From: JASJAR01 sp039198225
Lineage (GTDB): Bacteria; Pseudomonadota; Alphaproteobacteria; Rhodobacterales; Rhodobacteraceae
DNA length: 64,000 bases
Direction of reading: 5' to 3'
Assembly: GCA_039198225.1 (NCBI GenBank)
Contig: JBCCTQ010000003.1
Location: forward strand, 1 to 64,000
The number at the start of each line of letters is the position of its first letter. The stretch's first letter is position 1. A model generated the notes under the pieces. That model was not told the DNA's origin. It searched no databases and saw only the letters and a list, made by a program, of their open reading frames with translations. Of the stretch, positions 16,687 to 25,947 are shown one piece after another. A program made the translations under genes and the position numbers.

Positions 16687-17148
16687 CTAAAGTCCTTCGA
16701 CGGCCTCCAAAACCGTCTCCACATGGCCCGGGACCCGAACCTTGCGCCAGGCCTTTGCGACCTTTCCGTCCGCCCCCACCAAGAACGTCGATCGCTCGAT
16801 GCCCATATAGGTTTTGCCGTACATGCTCTTTTCGGCCCAGACCCCATAGGTCTCGCAGACATCGCTTTCCTCGTCGGAGGCCAGGATCACGTCGAGACCG
16901 TGCTTTTCCTTAAACTTGTCGTGCTTCTTCACCGGATCTTTGGAAATCCCGATCACCTCTGCTCCGGCGGCGCGGAACGCGTCGATCTTGTCGGTGAATG
17001 CCACCGCCTGTTTGGTGCAGCCGGAAGTGTCGGCTTTAGGATAAAAATACACCACCACCGGCTTACCTTTGAATGCGCCAAGGCTCACCTCTCCACCCCC
17101 GTCCCGCGGCAATGTGAAATCCGGCGCCGCTTTACCTTCTTCAACCAT
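16687..17148 (-). CDS. bcp: Thioredoxin-dependent thiol peroxidase (Bcp/PrxQ)
   Basis: A 153-aa peroxiredoxin of the Bcp/PrxQ class that reduces hydrogen and organic peroxides. The peroxidatic Cys44 lies in YFYPKADTSGCTKQA, where the usual TPGC is TSGC. The common resolving Cys five residues later is absent. Another cysteine, C98 in SDVCETYGVW, is at a position used by some PrxQ proteins. The remaining motif FLVGADGKVAKAWRKVRVPGH is typical. It is monocistronic and divergent from the large YhdP-like gene, with 93 bases between the starts. Confidence 0.92.
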   Translation of the reverse strand: MVEEGKAAPDFTLPRDGGGEVSLGAFKGKPVVVYFYPKADTSGCTKQAVAFTDKIDAFRAAGAEVIGISKDPVKKHDKFKEKHGLDVILASDEESDVCETYGVWAEKSMYGKTYMGIERSTFLVGADGKVAKAWRKVRVPGHVETVLEAVEGL

Positions 17149-17241
17149 GGTCCCTCACCCTTTTTTCGTGCAGTCCCGCGTGGTTTTAGGTCTAATGGGG
17201 GGAAGTCAAAGCCTTAAGGTGCGACAGCGAGGCTAAGGGCA

Positions 17242-20200
17242 GTGGAAACGGTCGAAGACGAGATCGACAATGTTGAGGCAGAGGCGGAGACACGCCGGCG
17301 CCGGGGCCCAAAACCCTGGACGGTGCTGGCTGCAATCATCGCGCTCAGCCTCGGCGTTCTCACCGTTCTCTCCCTGGCGGGGCAGACGGTTGCCTTGCCG
17401 AATTGGGTCCGCTCAAGTGTCGAGAACCGGCTGAATGCGGGGCTGACCGAAGGCTCGCTGAGCCTCGGGCGGGTCGAACTGGCCGTGGGCACGGGCGGGC
17501 AAACCGAGATCCTTCTGCGTGACATCAGCCTCGGCGACCCCACTGGCGCGAAACTCGCCGATCTCAACCTAATCCGCGCTCCGGTCCCCCTGGGCGCCTT
17601 GATCCAAGGCGATTTCGAGCCCTCATCGGTGACGCTTTCAGGAGCGCAGATCACTGTCCGGCGCGATACGGCGGGCCGTTTCACGCTCACATACGGCGGA
17701 ACCGCATCGAGGCGAGCCGTCGATCTCGGCCGGCTCTTTGACGAAATCGAAACCGCTTTCGACGCGCCCGCATTGGCGAGCATCGACGAGCTGCGCGCCG
17801 AAGACCTCACCGTCACCCTTGAAGACGCCCGCGCCGGTCGGCTTTGGCAGGCCTCGAACGCGCTCTTGCGTCTAGGACGCAACCGCGACGGGCTGTCGCT
17901 CTCCTTGGCGAGCGAGCTTTTCAACGGCACCGATACCCTGGCCGAGGTCCAATTGAGCGTCCGGAGTTTCGCCGGATCGTCGCGCGCCAATCTCGGCGCG
18001 ACCGTGGCGCGGGTGCCCGCGGCCGACATTGCCGATCAATCGCCGGCCCTGGCATATCTCGGGGTCCTCGATGCACCGATCTCGGGTGCGATCCGCACCA
18101 CGATCGATGCGAGCGGTACCATGGACCGGCTCGCGGCCACCCTCGATATCGGCCAAGGTTCCCTCCGCCCCGACCCCGAGGCCCAGCCCATCCCCTTTGA
18201 TGCGGGCCGGGCCTATTTCTCCTACGATCCGGCCAGCCAGCGTTTTGTCTTTTCCGATCTTTCCGTGGCCTCCGATCTTTTGTCGGTCAGCGCCGCCGGT
18301 CAGGCCTGGCTCGGCACGTTCGACGGGTCCTGGCCCTCTACATTGACCGGTCAATTTTCCCTCAGCGAGGCTCGGTTTCTGTCGCCGGAGATGTTTGCCG
18401 ATCCGGTTGAGATCGAAGATGGCCAAGCCGATATTCGGGTCCATCTCGACCCGTTCCAGGTGGAACTCGGCGGGCTGTCGGCGCGGATCGGCACGTCGCG
18501 GCTCACCGCACGGGGACGCGCCGGCACCGGCATGGGCGGGTGGGACGCGGCCCTCGACGCGGCCCTCGACCAGGTCGATCAAGAAGACGTCGTGCGTCAC
18601 TGGCCCCTTACCCTGGCACCCAAAACCCGGGGCTGGCTCGACCGGAATGTCCTCGCGGCAACCCTAAGCGACGTGCGGGCCTCGGTGCGCCTTGAAGCGG
18701 GCGCGCCACCGGTTTTCGGCGTCTCCTATGATTTTGACAATGCCGCCGTCCGCTATCTTGGCGAGATGGAGCCCCTCACCCGCGCCTCGGGCCGCGCTTC
18801 GCTTTTTGACCGGCGCTTTGTGATTGCGCTCGATGCCGGATCGCTCGACGGGCCGGAGGGCACGCTCGACATGGCGGGCTCGGTCTTTGCCGTCCGCGAC
18901 ACCGACGAGACGCCGTCGACAGTCGAACTGGACCTTGCTGCCAGCGGGGACGTGCCGGCCGCCCTCGCTGTCTTCGCGACCCCGCCTCTCAACTTTGCCG
19001 AAATCCCCGAACTCGCCCCGGAAAATTTCACCGGCACTTTCCGGGCCCGCTCCGACATTACGTTCCGCACGGTCAAAGACCTCAAACTCAAAGACGTCAT
19101 CATTGCCGGAGAGGCGCAGCTTTTTGATGTGGCCACGGGCGCGTTGGCGCCGGGCAAAACGATCACGGGCCAGGAACTGGCCCTTGGTTTTACCAATGAC
19201 GGCGTTTCGATCACGGGTGACGTGATGTTGGGCGAGGTGCCGATTTCGGCCACTTGGCGCCGGGCGCTTGGCCCCAATGCCCCTCCTGGCGGGGGCCAGA
19301 TCACCGGGCAAGCGACCGTCACACCGTCACGGGCCGCGGAGTTCGGCCTTCGCCTCCCCTCTGAGGTGATGCGCGGCGCGACCGTGGCGAATTTTGAGAT
19401 TGATCTGCCCAAAGACACTCGACCCCAGGCGCGGATCAGCTCCTCTTTGGCGGGCCTCACTCTCTCGCTCCCAGGACTGGGCTGGACCAAACCCAGCCCA
19501 GTCGCGGGACGTTTGGACGCGGCGGTCACACTCGGCGAGGTCCCCGAAGTCGAGAGCCTGTCCCTCACAGCACCTGGGCTTTCTGCGAAAGACATGAGAC
19601 TTGCCCTAACAGGCGCAGGACGGTTCCAAAGCCTCGAAGTGCCCGCCCTTCGGATCGGCGATTGGTTGGACGCAGGACTGAGTGTGCGCCCGGGCGCCGA
19701 TGGACGGGCAGAGGTCAGTATCAATGGCGGGGCGATCGACGTCCGTGCCATGGAACTTGCCACCCCCGGACGTGGCCCCGACAGCGGCGGGGCACCAACC
19801 TTTGCGGGCCAAGTGCGCATGGCACCCGACCGGGTGATCCTGTCCGATACGCTCAGCCTGACCGATGTAAGGGGCACGCTCACGCCCGCAAACGGGCTGT
19901 CGGGGAGTTTCGCGGCCCGGGTCAATGGTGGCACGCCGATCACCGCGCGGATCATCCCGGTGCCCGATGGCAGCGCATTCCGGATCGCTAGCCAGGATGC
20001 AGGCGGGGTGATCCGCGATGCGGGCTTCGTCAAGAACGGCTATGGCGGCACGTTCAACCTCCTTCTCGCCCCGCTCCAAACGCCCGGACGCTATGGCGGC
20101 GAACTTGTGATCGAGGACATCATCGTCCGCGATGCCCCGGCCCTAGCGGCCCTACTCGACGGCATCTCAATTGTCGGTCTTCTTGACGATGGCGGCACCG

Positions 20201-20580
20201 GCATCCGGTTCGACGAAGTGGATGCCCGGTTTAGGATGACGCCCGACGCGCTGGAACTCGTTCAATCGGCCGCGGTGGGCGCGTCTATGGGGATTTCAAT
20301 GGACGGGCTTTTTGATCTCCGGTCCGGCCGAATGGATATGCAGGGGGTTATCTCCCCTCTTTATATGTTGAACGGGATCGGGTCGCTTTTCACCCGCCGC
20401 GGCGAAGGCTTGTTCGGGTTCAATTTCCGCATGACCGGCGACAGCAAAGCCCCGCGGATCTCGATCAATCCGCTTTCACTATTCACTCCGGGCATGTTCC
20501 GCGAGATCTTCCGCCGCCCGGCCCCTCGGCTCGACAGCCGAGCCGGAGGTGGGGAGGGCGAGGCGCCCCCCAGCCAATAG
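17242..20580 (+). CDS. YhdP/AsmA-like large envelope protein
   Basis: A 1112-aa protein with a cytoplasmic N-terminus rich in Glu and Arg, one membrane segment near residues 28-52 (WTVLAAIIALSLGVLTVLSL) and a very long periplasmic region. The beta-strand-rich middle carries the DUF3971 signature (HWPLTLAPKTRGWLDRNV). The C-terminus has an AsmA-like ending (LFDLRSGRMDMQGVISPLY, SLFTRRGEGLFGFNFRMTG). Proteins of this bridge-like group are implicated in phospholipid transport to the outer membrane. It starts from ATG following a moderately purine-rich site and is followed closely by queA. Confidence 0.88.
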   Translation: METVEDEIDNVEAEAETRRRRGPKPWTVLAAIIALSLGVLTVLSLAGQTVALPNWVRSSVENRLNAGLTEGSLSLGRVELAVGTGGQTEILLRDISLGDPTGAKLADLNLIRAPVPLGALIQGDFEPSSVTLSGAQITVRRDTAGRFTLTYGGTASRRAVDLGRLFDEIETAFDAPALASIDELRAEDLTVTLEDARAGRLWQASNALLRLGRNRDGLSLSLASELFNGTDTLAEVQLSVRSFAGSSRANLGATVARVPAADIADQSPALAYLGVLDAPISGAIRTTIDASGTMDRLAATLDIGQGSLRPDPEAQPIPFDAGRAYFSYDPASQRFVFSDLSVASDLLSVSAAGQAWLGTFDGSWPSTLTGQFSLSEARFLSPEMFADPVEIEDGQADIRVHLDPFQVELGGLSARIGTSRLTARGRAGTGMGGWDAALDAALDQVDQEDVVRHWPLTLAPKTRGWLDRNVLAATLSDVRASVRLEAGAPPVFGVSYDFDNAAVRYLGEMEPLTRASGRASLFDRRFVIALDAGSLDGPEGTLDMAGSVFAVRDTDETPSTVELDLAASGDVPAALAVFATPPLNFAEIPELAPENFTGTFRARSDITFRTVKDLKLKDVIIAGEAQLFDVATGALAPGKTITGQELALGFTNDGVSITGDVMLGEVPISATWRRALGPNAPPGGGQITGQATVTPSRAAEFGLRLPSEVMRGATVANFEIDLPKDTRPQARISSSLAGLTLSLPGLGWTKPSPVAGRLDAAVTLGEVPEVESLSLTAPGLSAKDMRLALTGAGRFQSLEVPALRIGDWLDAGLSVRPGADGRAEVSINGGAIDVRAMELATPGRGPDSGGAPTFAGQVRMAPDRVILSDTLSLTDVRGTLTPANGLSGSFAARVNGGTPITARIIPVPDGSAFRIASQDAGGVIRDAGFVKNGYGGTFNLLLAPLQTPGRYGGELVIEDIIVRDAPALAALLDGISIVGLLDDGGTGIRFDEVDARFRMTPDALELVQSAAVGASMGISMDGLFDLRSGRMDMQGVISPLYMLNGIGSLFTRRGEGLFGFNFRMTGDSKAPRISINPLSLFTPGMFREIFRRPAPRLDSRAGGGEGEAPPSQ

Positions 20581-20629
20581 GCGATTTTCGCGGTTTCCCC
20601 AGCGTGAATTGGACGCTAGGGCCGGGCCC

Positions 20630-21682
20630 ATGAAGCTCTCGGATTTCGATTTTGAGCTGCCTGAAAGGCTCATTGCGACCCGCCCCGCCCGGCCACGGTC
20701 GTCGGCCCGGCTATTGGTGGCGGGCCCCGAGGCTCTCACGGATGCGACGGCGATCGATCTTCCTCGTTTTCTCCGCCCCGGCGATCGGCTCATTCTGAAC
20801 GACACCAAGGTGATCCCAGCACGCCTGTCGGGCGTTCGTCGGCGCGGCGCGGCGGAGGCCCGGATCGAAGCGACGCTTCTCGAGCCCCTGCCCGGCGGCT
20901 CTTGGTCCGCTCTTTTGAAACCGCTTCGGAAAGTTGAGCTCGGCGAAGAGATATTATTTTCCAATGACCTATCGGCCCGTGTTGAAGCCAAAGACGCGGG
21001 TCAAGCGGTCCTTTCTTTCAACCTTCGAGGCGACGATTTTGATGCGGCTCTGAACGCCGCCGGCGCCATGCCCTTGCCGCCATATATCGCCGGGCGTCGC
21101 CCGGCCGATGAAAGGGACCGGGAGGATTACCAGACCATCTGGGCCCGCCGGAGCGGCGCCGTCGCTGCACCGACCGCGTCGCTCCATTTCGATGAGCCGC
21201 TTCTAGGAGCCCTCGACGGGGCCGGGATCGCCCGGACCTATGTGACGCTCCATGTGGGCGCCGGCACGTTTCTGCCCGTGAAGGTCGACAACATCTCAGA
21301 GCACAAAATGCATGCCGAATGGGGGGAGGTCACAGCGGCGGCGGCTGCCGAGATTGCGGAAACCCAAGCGAAGGGAGGCCGGATTATCCCCGTGGGCACC
21401 ACCGCCCTACGCCTGATCGAGAGTGCCGCGCGGATGACGGGCGCGGTGAACCCGTTCGAAGGCGAGACGGACATTTTCATCACGCCCGATTTTGCATTCC
21501 GCGCCGCAGACGCCCTCATGACGAATTTCCATTTGCCGAAATCAACTTTGATGATGCTCGTCTCGGCATTGATGGGTCCAGAGCGGATCCATGAGATCTA
21601 TGCCCATGCGATTGCCGAGGAATATCGCTTTTTCTCCTATGGCGACGCTTCGCTCCTGATGCCGGGTGGGCGGCGGCTCTGA
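20630..21682 (+). CDS. queA: S-adenosylmethionine:tRNA ribosyltransferase-isomerase
   Basis: QueA, 350 aa, converts preQ1 in tRNA anticodons to epoxyqueuosine using AdoMet. Family motifs: MKLSDFDFELPERLIATRP at the start, LILNDTKVIPARL, AAPTASLHFDE, VTLHVGAGTFLPV, EWGEV and the C-terminal NFHLPKSTLMMLVSAL. I chose the ATG at 20630 because the family begins MKLSDFDF; the upstream 27 codons have no counterpart. It follows the YhdP-like gene with 49 bases between, and repeat copy C lies after it. Confidence 0.96.
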   Translation: MKLSDFDFELPERLIATRPARPRSSARLLVAGPEALTDATAIDLPRFLRPGDRLILNDTKVIPARLSGVRRRGAAEARIEATLLEPLPGGSWSALLKPLRKVELGEEILFSNDLSARVEAKDAGQAVLSFNLRGDDFDAALNAAGAMPLPPYIAGRRPADERDREDYQTIWARRSGAVAAPTASLHFDEPLLGALDGAGIARTYVTLHVGAGTFLPVKVDNISEHKMHAEWGEVTAAAAAEIAETQAKGGRIIPVGTTALRLIESAARMTGAVNPFEGETDIFITPDFAFRAADALMTNFHLPKSTLMMLVSALMGPERIHEIYAHAIAEEYRFFSYGDASLLMPGGRRL

Positions 21683-21683
21683 G

Positions 21684-21748
21684 GGCACGATGCGGGGGTT
21701 TCACACCCCCGCACCCCCGTGGAGTATTTGAGCCAGGATGAAGTTGCC
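21684..21748 (-). repeat. Dispersed Rhodobacterales-type intergenic repeat, copy C
   Basis: On the reverse strand the element reads CTTCATCCTGG, CTCAA, ATACTCCACGGGGG and then a GCGGGGGT / ACCCCCGC hairpin. It is the inverted counterpart of copies A and B and sits immediately downstream of queA. The 260 bases between it and the MFS gene hold no recognised gene. Confidence 0.75.
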
Positions 21749-22008
21749 TTTGTCGGAATGGTGATCGGCGCGATGGAGGTGCAGAGGAATTTGAACTCGG
21801 GCGTGAGGATCAGGCGCGGCGCCTCTGCATGGGTTACAGGACGGCGATCCAAGATTTCATTCTTCGGCAGCGTGTTGCTCGACCATGGGTTTGGCAATTG
21901 TCTCCCCCTTGACCCCATCACCTGATCGCGACAGAGGCGCGTCGCGATTTGAAAAGACCCGGGCGGAGATCCGGGACATGTTGGGCCAGTAGAAAGAAGG
22001 CAGAGGCT

Positions 22009-23268
22009 ATGGCGCGGGTACTTATCGGGTCTTGGGCCCTCTTTCTCGGGCTCTTTCTCCTGATGATCGGCAACGGGATGCAGGGCACGCTTCTGGGGCT
22101 CCGTGGCGCGATCGAGGGCTTTTCGACGGTCGAACTTTCCTATGTGATGGCTGGCTATTTCCTCGGTTTTCTTGGGGGGTCTCGTCTTGCGCCCGAGATG
22201 ATCCGGAGGGTCGGACATATCCGGGTGTTTGCTGCCCTCGCCTCGCTGATGTCGGCGATCCTGATACTCTATCCCTCGATTGCCGATCCCGGGGCCTGGC
22301 TCGGGCTCCGGGTCCTCTTCGGTTTTTGCACCTCGGCCGTTTACGTGGTCACCGAAAGCTGGCTCAACAATTCCGCCTCGAATGAGACGCGCGGCCAATC
22401 CCTGGCGGTCTATTCGGTGACGGTGATGGCCGGAACGGTGGCGGCCCAATACGTGGTCCTTTTGGGCGATCCGTCTGGATTTATCGTCTTTATCCTGCCC
22501 TCAGTCCTCGTCTCTTGCGCCGTGGCACCGATACTTTTGACCGCAACGCCCGTCCCGCCTTTCGAGACGACCAAACGGATGACCCTTCTTGAGGCGTTCA
22601 AAGCCTCGCCCCTGGCCTCAGTCAGCGCGTTTCTTCTTGGGGCGGTGTTCGCATGCCAATTCGGGATGTCGGCGGTCTTTGGTACCGAAGCGGGGCTCTC
22701 GGTCTCGCAGATCGCGATTTTCGTGTCGGCCTTTTACACGGGCGGGCTGATCTTTCAGTTTCCCATCGGTTGGATCTCGGACCGACTCGACCGTCGGCTG
22801 TTGATCCTGATCTTGGCCTTGTCAGGCGGGGTCTCGGCGATAGGCGCGATGACCTTTTCTTCCGTTTTTCCGTTGCTTTTGGCCTTTAGTTTTCTCACCG
22901 GCGGTTTCTCGAACCCGCTTTATCCTCTGATCATCGCTTATATGAATGACTATCTCGAGCTCGAAGATATGGCCGCTGGATCGGGGGCGTTGATTTTTGT
23001 GAACGGTCTCGGCGCCGTTCTCGGCCCCATCGCGGTGGGATATCTGATGACCGCCTTCGGTCCGGGCATGTTTTGGGCGTTTCTTGCCTCAATGCTTCTG
23101 GCCATGGCGGCCTATGCCATCGTTCGGATGCGCCAACGCCCCGATAGTTTCACCGTCGAAGACAATGTGAGCTATGCGCCCATTGCCCCAACAGCCACCG
23201 CCGTCGCCATTGAAGCGGCCCAGGAAGTCTATGCTGACAATGTCGAAAATACCGACGAGAGCAGCTAA
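22009..23268 (+). CDS. MFS transporter (YcaD-like)
   Basis: Major-facilitator-superfamily membrane transporter, 419 aa, with 12 predicted spans and a 45-residue hydrophilic C-terminal tail. Conserved MFS elements: YFLGFLGGSRLAPEMIRRVGH between helices 2 and 3 (here slightly varied), RVLFGFCTSAVYVVTESWLN, and the second-half loop GWISDRLDRR. The E-S-W-L-N motif in helix 4 resembles YcaD-type carriers. Substrate unknown. I chose the ATG at 22009, with an AGAAAGAAGG site upstream, because helix 1 begins directly afterwards. Confidence 0.9.
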   Translation: MARVLIGSWALFLGLFLLMIGNGMQGTLLGLRGAIEGFSTVELSYVMAGYFLGFLGGSRLAPEMIRRVGHIRVFAALASLMSAILILYPSIADPGAWLGLRVLFGFCTSAVYVVTESWLNNSASNETRGQSLAVYSVTVMAGTVAAQYVVLLGDPSGFIVFILPSVLVSCAVAPILLTATPVPPFETTKRMTLLEAFKASPLASVSAFLLGAVFACQFGMSAVFGTEAGLSVSQIAIFVSAFYTGGLIFQFPIGWISDRLDRRLLILILALSGGVSAIGAMTFSSVFPLLLAFSFLTGGFSNPLYPLIIAYMNDYLELEDMAAGSGALIFVNGLGAVLGPIAVGYLMTAFGPGMFWAFLASMLLAMAAYAIVRMRQRPDSFTVEDNVSYAPIAPTATAVAIEAAQEVYADNVENTDESS

Positions 23269-23362
23269 ATACCACGACCGGCCAATTCCCGCTTTGTCTA
23301 TTTGCAACCCTCTTGTAACGTCCGACATAAGGCTTGTGTGTAACATGGGAGCGAGGGGCACC

Positions 23363-23944
23363 ATGGTTCGTCCAGAAGATGTGTTGGCCTATTGGCTGGA
23401 TGAGTTGGAACCGAAACACTGGTACGTTGCGGATCCAGCAATCGATAAAGCGATTACGGAACGGTTTGAAACGGCGTGGGACCGGGCCATGGAAGGGTCC
23501 CTGTCCCTCTGGCTGACTTACCCGTCGGGCACGCTCGCTTACATCATCCTCACTGATCAATTTTCGCGCAATATGTTCCGCGACACGGGCAGGGCTTTCT
23601 CGTCCGACATGGCCGCTCTGACAGCGGCGAAAATGGCCGTGTCCAAAGGCTGGGACATGCGGATCGATCCGCCCGCGCGGCAGTTTTTTTACATGCCACT
23701 GATGCATTCAGAGACTTTGGCAGACCAAGACCGGGCCGTCCGCCTCATTGCGTCACGCCTGCCGGAAGGCGGGGCCAATACCTTGCTCCACGCCCAGGCG
23801 CACCGCGAGGTCATCCGCCGCTACGGCCGCTTCCCGACCCGGAACGAAGCCCTCGGACGGGAAAACTGCCGGGGTGAGGCGGCCTATCTCGCCGAAGGGG
23901 GGTACGGTGCCGTTGTCCGCTCGCTGAAGGAAAGCGTGGCCTAG
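23363..23944 (+). CDS. DUF924 family protein
   Basis: A 193-aa alpha-helical protein of the DUF924 family (tetratricopeptide-like fold), function unknown. Family landmarks: MVRPEDVLAYWLDEL at the start, the highly conserved ILTDQFSRNMFRDTGRAFSSD segment, FFYMPLMHSE and FPTRNEALGR. The ATG at 23363 has GAGGGGC five bases upstream and is preferred over the in-frame MGARGT start at 23345. It is unlinked to any evident pathway. Confidence 0.9.
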   Translation: MVRPEDVLAYWLDELEPKHWYVADPAIDKAITERFETAWDRAMEGSLSLWLTYPSGTLAYIILTDQFSRNMFRDTGRAFSSDMAALTAAKMAVSKGWDMRIDPPARQFFYMPLMHSETLADQDRAVRLIASRLPEGGANTLLHAQAHREVIRRYGRFPTRNEALGRENCRGEAAYLAEGGYGAVVRSLKESVA

Positions 23945-24109
23945 GGCGCGTGGCGTGGCGGGGGACCAGGTAGCAAGTCTCTGAAAGTAAGCGGAACCGA
24001 TAGTGATCGGTCTCCTCTGCTATTTGGTGTGGCGACGCCCGGAAAGTTGTTCTTATTGCATATGTCCTCGGCCAAAGCTTCGGATCTCACAGTTTGACAG
24101 GCCAATATG

Positions 24110-24142
24110 TGGCTCTTTCTTCCCTTCTCGAAGAAAGAGCCA
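24110..24142 (+). promoter_or_regulatory. Leader hairpin upstream of lpdA
   Basis: TGGCTCTTTCTTC and GAAGAAAGAGCCA form a perfect 13-bp stem with a 7-base loop CCTTCTC, about 100 bases before the lpdA start. It is AT-richer than its surroundings. No T-run follows, so it is not a normal terminator. It could be a protein-binding palindrome or an mRNA leader structure. The rest of the 296-bp gap after the DUF924 gene shows no reading frame that I trust. Confidence 0.5.
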
Positions 24143-24240
24143 TGCATCTGGCGCAACGCGGCTTTTCGGCGCGGCTAGGTGACAGATCCCCGCGCCCCAT
24201 GGCACATAATTGGGCAGACGCCCGAGCCGGAGGAACAATT

Positions 24241-25638
24241 ATGGCGGAGCAATCATTCGATACAGTGGTCATCGGTGCCGGCCCCGGAGGTTATGTCGCC
24301 GCAATCCGCGCCACCCAGCTCGGCCAAAAGGTCGCCATCGTCGAGCGTGAGCATTTGGGCGGGATCTGCCTCAACTGGGGCTGTATCCCGACAAAAGCGA
24401 TGCTGCGCTCCTCGGAAGTCTTCCATCTGATGCACCGGGCCAAGGAGTTCGGTCTGAAGGCGGAGGGCATCGATTATGACCTCGACGCGGTGGTCAAACG
24501 CTCCCGCGGGGTGGCAAAGCAGCTTTCGTCCGGCGTCGGGCACCTGATGAAGAAAAACAAAATCACCGTGGTGATGGGCGCGGCGACGATCCCGGCCAAA
24601 GGTACGGTTTCGGTTAAGACCGACAAAGGCGAGGAGACGCTCAAAGCCAAAAACATCATATTGGCAACCGGCGCCCGCGCCCGGGAACTCCCAGGCCTGG
24701 AGGCCGATGGCAAACGGGTCTGGACCTACAAGCACGCGCTCCAACCCGCCCATATGCCGAAAAAACTTCTCGTCATCGGATCGGGTGCCATCGGGATCGA
24801 ATTCGCGAGCTTTTACAATACGCTCGGGGCGGACACGACGGTTGTGGAAGTGATGGACCGGATCCTTCCGGTCGAAGATGCCGAAATTTCAGACTTCGCC
24901 AAAAAGAGCTTTGAAAAACAGGGGATGAAGATCCTTCAAAAGGCGACCGTCAAGAAACTGGACCGGGCGGCCGACAAGGTCACCGCGCATATCGAGATCG
25001 GCGGCAGGACGGAGACGCTCGAAGTCGATACCGTCATTTCAGCCGTCGGAATTGTCGGCAATACCGAGGGGCTCGGGCTCGAAGCGCTCGGCGTGAAGAT
25101 CGATCGGTCCCATGTGGTGACGGACGAATATTGTCGGACCGGGGTCGAGGGGCTTTATGCGATAGGCGATATCGCCGGTGCGCCGTGGCTGGCCCATAAG
25201 GCCTCCCATGAAGGGGTCATGGTGGCTGAGTTGATCGCAGGCAAGAACGACGTCCACCCGATCAAACCCGAAGCCATCGCGGGTTGCACCTATTGCCACC
25301 CCCAAGTGGCCAGCGTCGGCTATTCCGAAGCCAAGGCCAAAGAGCTCGGCTATGACGTGAAAGTCGGCCGGTTTCCGTTCATCGGCAATGGCAAGGCGAT
25401 CGCCTTGGGCGAAGCGAACGGGATGGTCAAAACCGTCTTCGACGCCAAGACGGGCGAGCTTTTAGGTGCCCATATGATCGGGGCGGAAGTGACCGAGTTG
25501 ATCCAAGGCTACGTGGTGGGCCGGACGCTCGAGACCACCGAGGAAGATCTCATGAACACCGTCTTCCCGCATCCAACGCTGTCGGAGATGATGCATGAGA
25601 GCGTTCTCGAGGCCTATGACCGGGTGATACACGTTTAA
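24241..25638 (+). CDS. lpdA: Dihydrolipoyl dehydrogenase (E3)
   Basis: FAD-dependent E3 component of 2-oxo acid dehydrogenase or glycine cleavage complexes, 465 aa. FAD-binding VVIGAGPGGYVAAIRA; redox-active disulfide C43/C48 in GGICLNWGCIPTKA; NAD-binding VIGSGAIGIEFASF; second FAD motif GLYAIGDIAG; and the dimer-interface His-Glu in FPHPTLSEMMHES. I chose the ATG at 24241, after GGAGGAACAATT, because residues before it do not belong to the family. No E1 or E2 genes are adjacent, so its partner complex cannot be assigned from context. Confidence 0.96.
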   Translation: MAEQSFDTVVIGAGPGGYVAAIRATQLGQKVAIVEREHLGGICLNWGCIPTKAMLRSSEVFHLMHRAKEFGLKAEGIDYDLDAVVKRSRGVAKQLSSGVGHLMKKNKITVVMGAATIPAKGTVSVKTDKGEETLKAKNIILATGARARELPGLEADGKRVWTYKHALQPAHMPKKLLVIGSGAIGIEFASFYNTLGADTTVVEVMDRILPVEDAEISDFAKKSFEKQGMKILQKATVKKLDRAADKVTAHIEIGGRTETLEVDTVISAVGIVGNTEGLGLEALGVKIDRSHVVTDEYCRTGVEGLYAIGDIAGAPWLAHKASHEGVMVAELIAGKNDVHPIKPEAIAGCTYCHPQVASVGYSEAKAKELGYDVKVGRFPFIGNGKAIALGEANGMVKTVFDAKTGELLGAHMIGAEVTELIQGYVVGRTLETTEEDLMNTVFPHPTLSEMMHESVLEAYDRVIHV

Positions 25639-25710
25639 GGGCTGCCAATGGGGTCTGGCGAAGGGCGAGGTTGGCCCCGCCCGACAGTTAAGGTTCCGGA
25701 GTAAATCTAT

Positions 25711-25848
25711 GGGCCATCGTCGTCCCGCCGGGGAGGCGACCGCCCGCCGAGCAACGCGTTTTTATGGCATCCAAGCGGTCGCTTGGTAGGAGCCATCCCG
25801 TAACGCCACCAAATCGCCGCCCCCAAGGGGGCGGGACGGCGATGGCCC
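25711..25848. repeat. Long imperfect palindrome with internal hairpins
   Basis: The arms 25711-25729 and 25830-25848 are complementary at 18 of 19 positions, with one possible G-U pair. They enclose about 100 bases that contain a nested perfect hairpin CCAAGCG-GT-CGCTTGG (25771-25786), itself inside ATGGC/GCCAT (25764-25768 and 25792-25796). It occupies the gene-free 309-bp gap between lpdA and the phosphoesterase. It could be a structured RNA, a fold-back repeat remnant or a termination region. No transposase or target-site duplication is evident. Confidence 0.6.
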
Positions 25849-25947
25849 GGCGCCTTCGGCTGGATCCCGGGCCAAGCACCGCTCCCGCATATCGCCTATT
25901 GCGCCTTCGACTTGCCTTTGCGCCGGTTGCCACATCATACCACCCCC

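Noticed and set aside
18753..20033. 426-codon reverse-strand frame inside the YhdP-like gene
   Set aside because: Ser/Pro/Arg-rich with no family content; typical antisense frame of a GC-rich gene.
21719..21925. 68-codon plus-strand frame after queA
   Set aside because: It begins inside repeat copy C and matches nothing I know; likely chance, though the 260-bp gap stays unexplained.
24054..24122. Sigma-70 promoter at TTGACA (24094) upstream of lpdA
   Set aside because: The -35 is perfect, but at 17 bases the -10 region falls in the hairpin arm (TTTCTT), a poor match; not listed as a feature.
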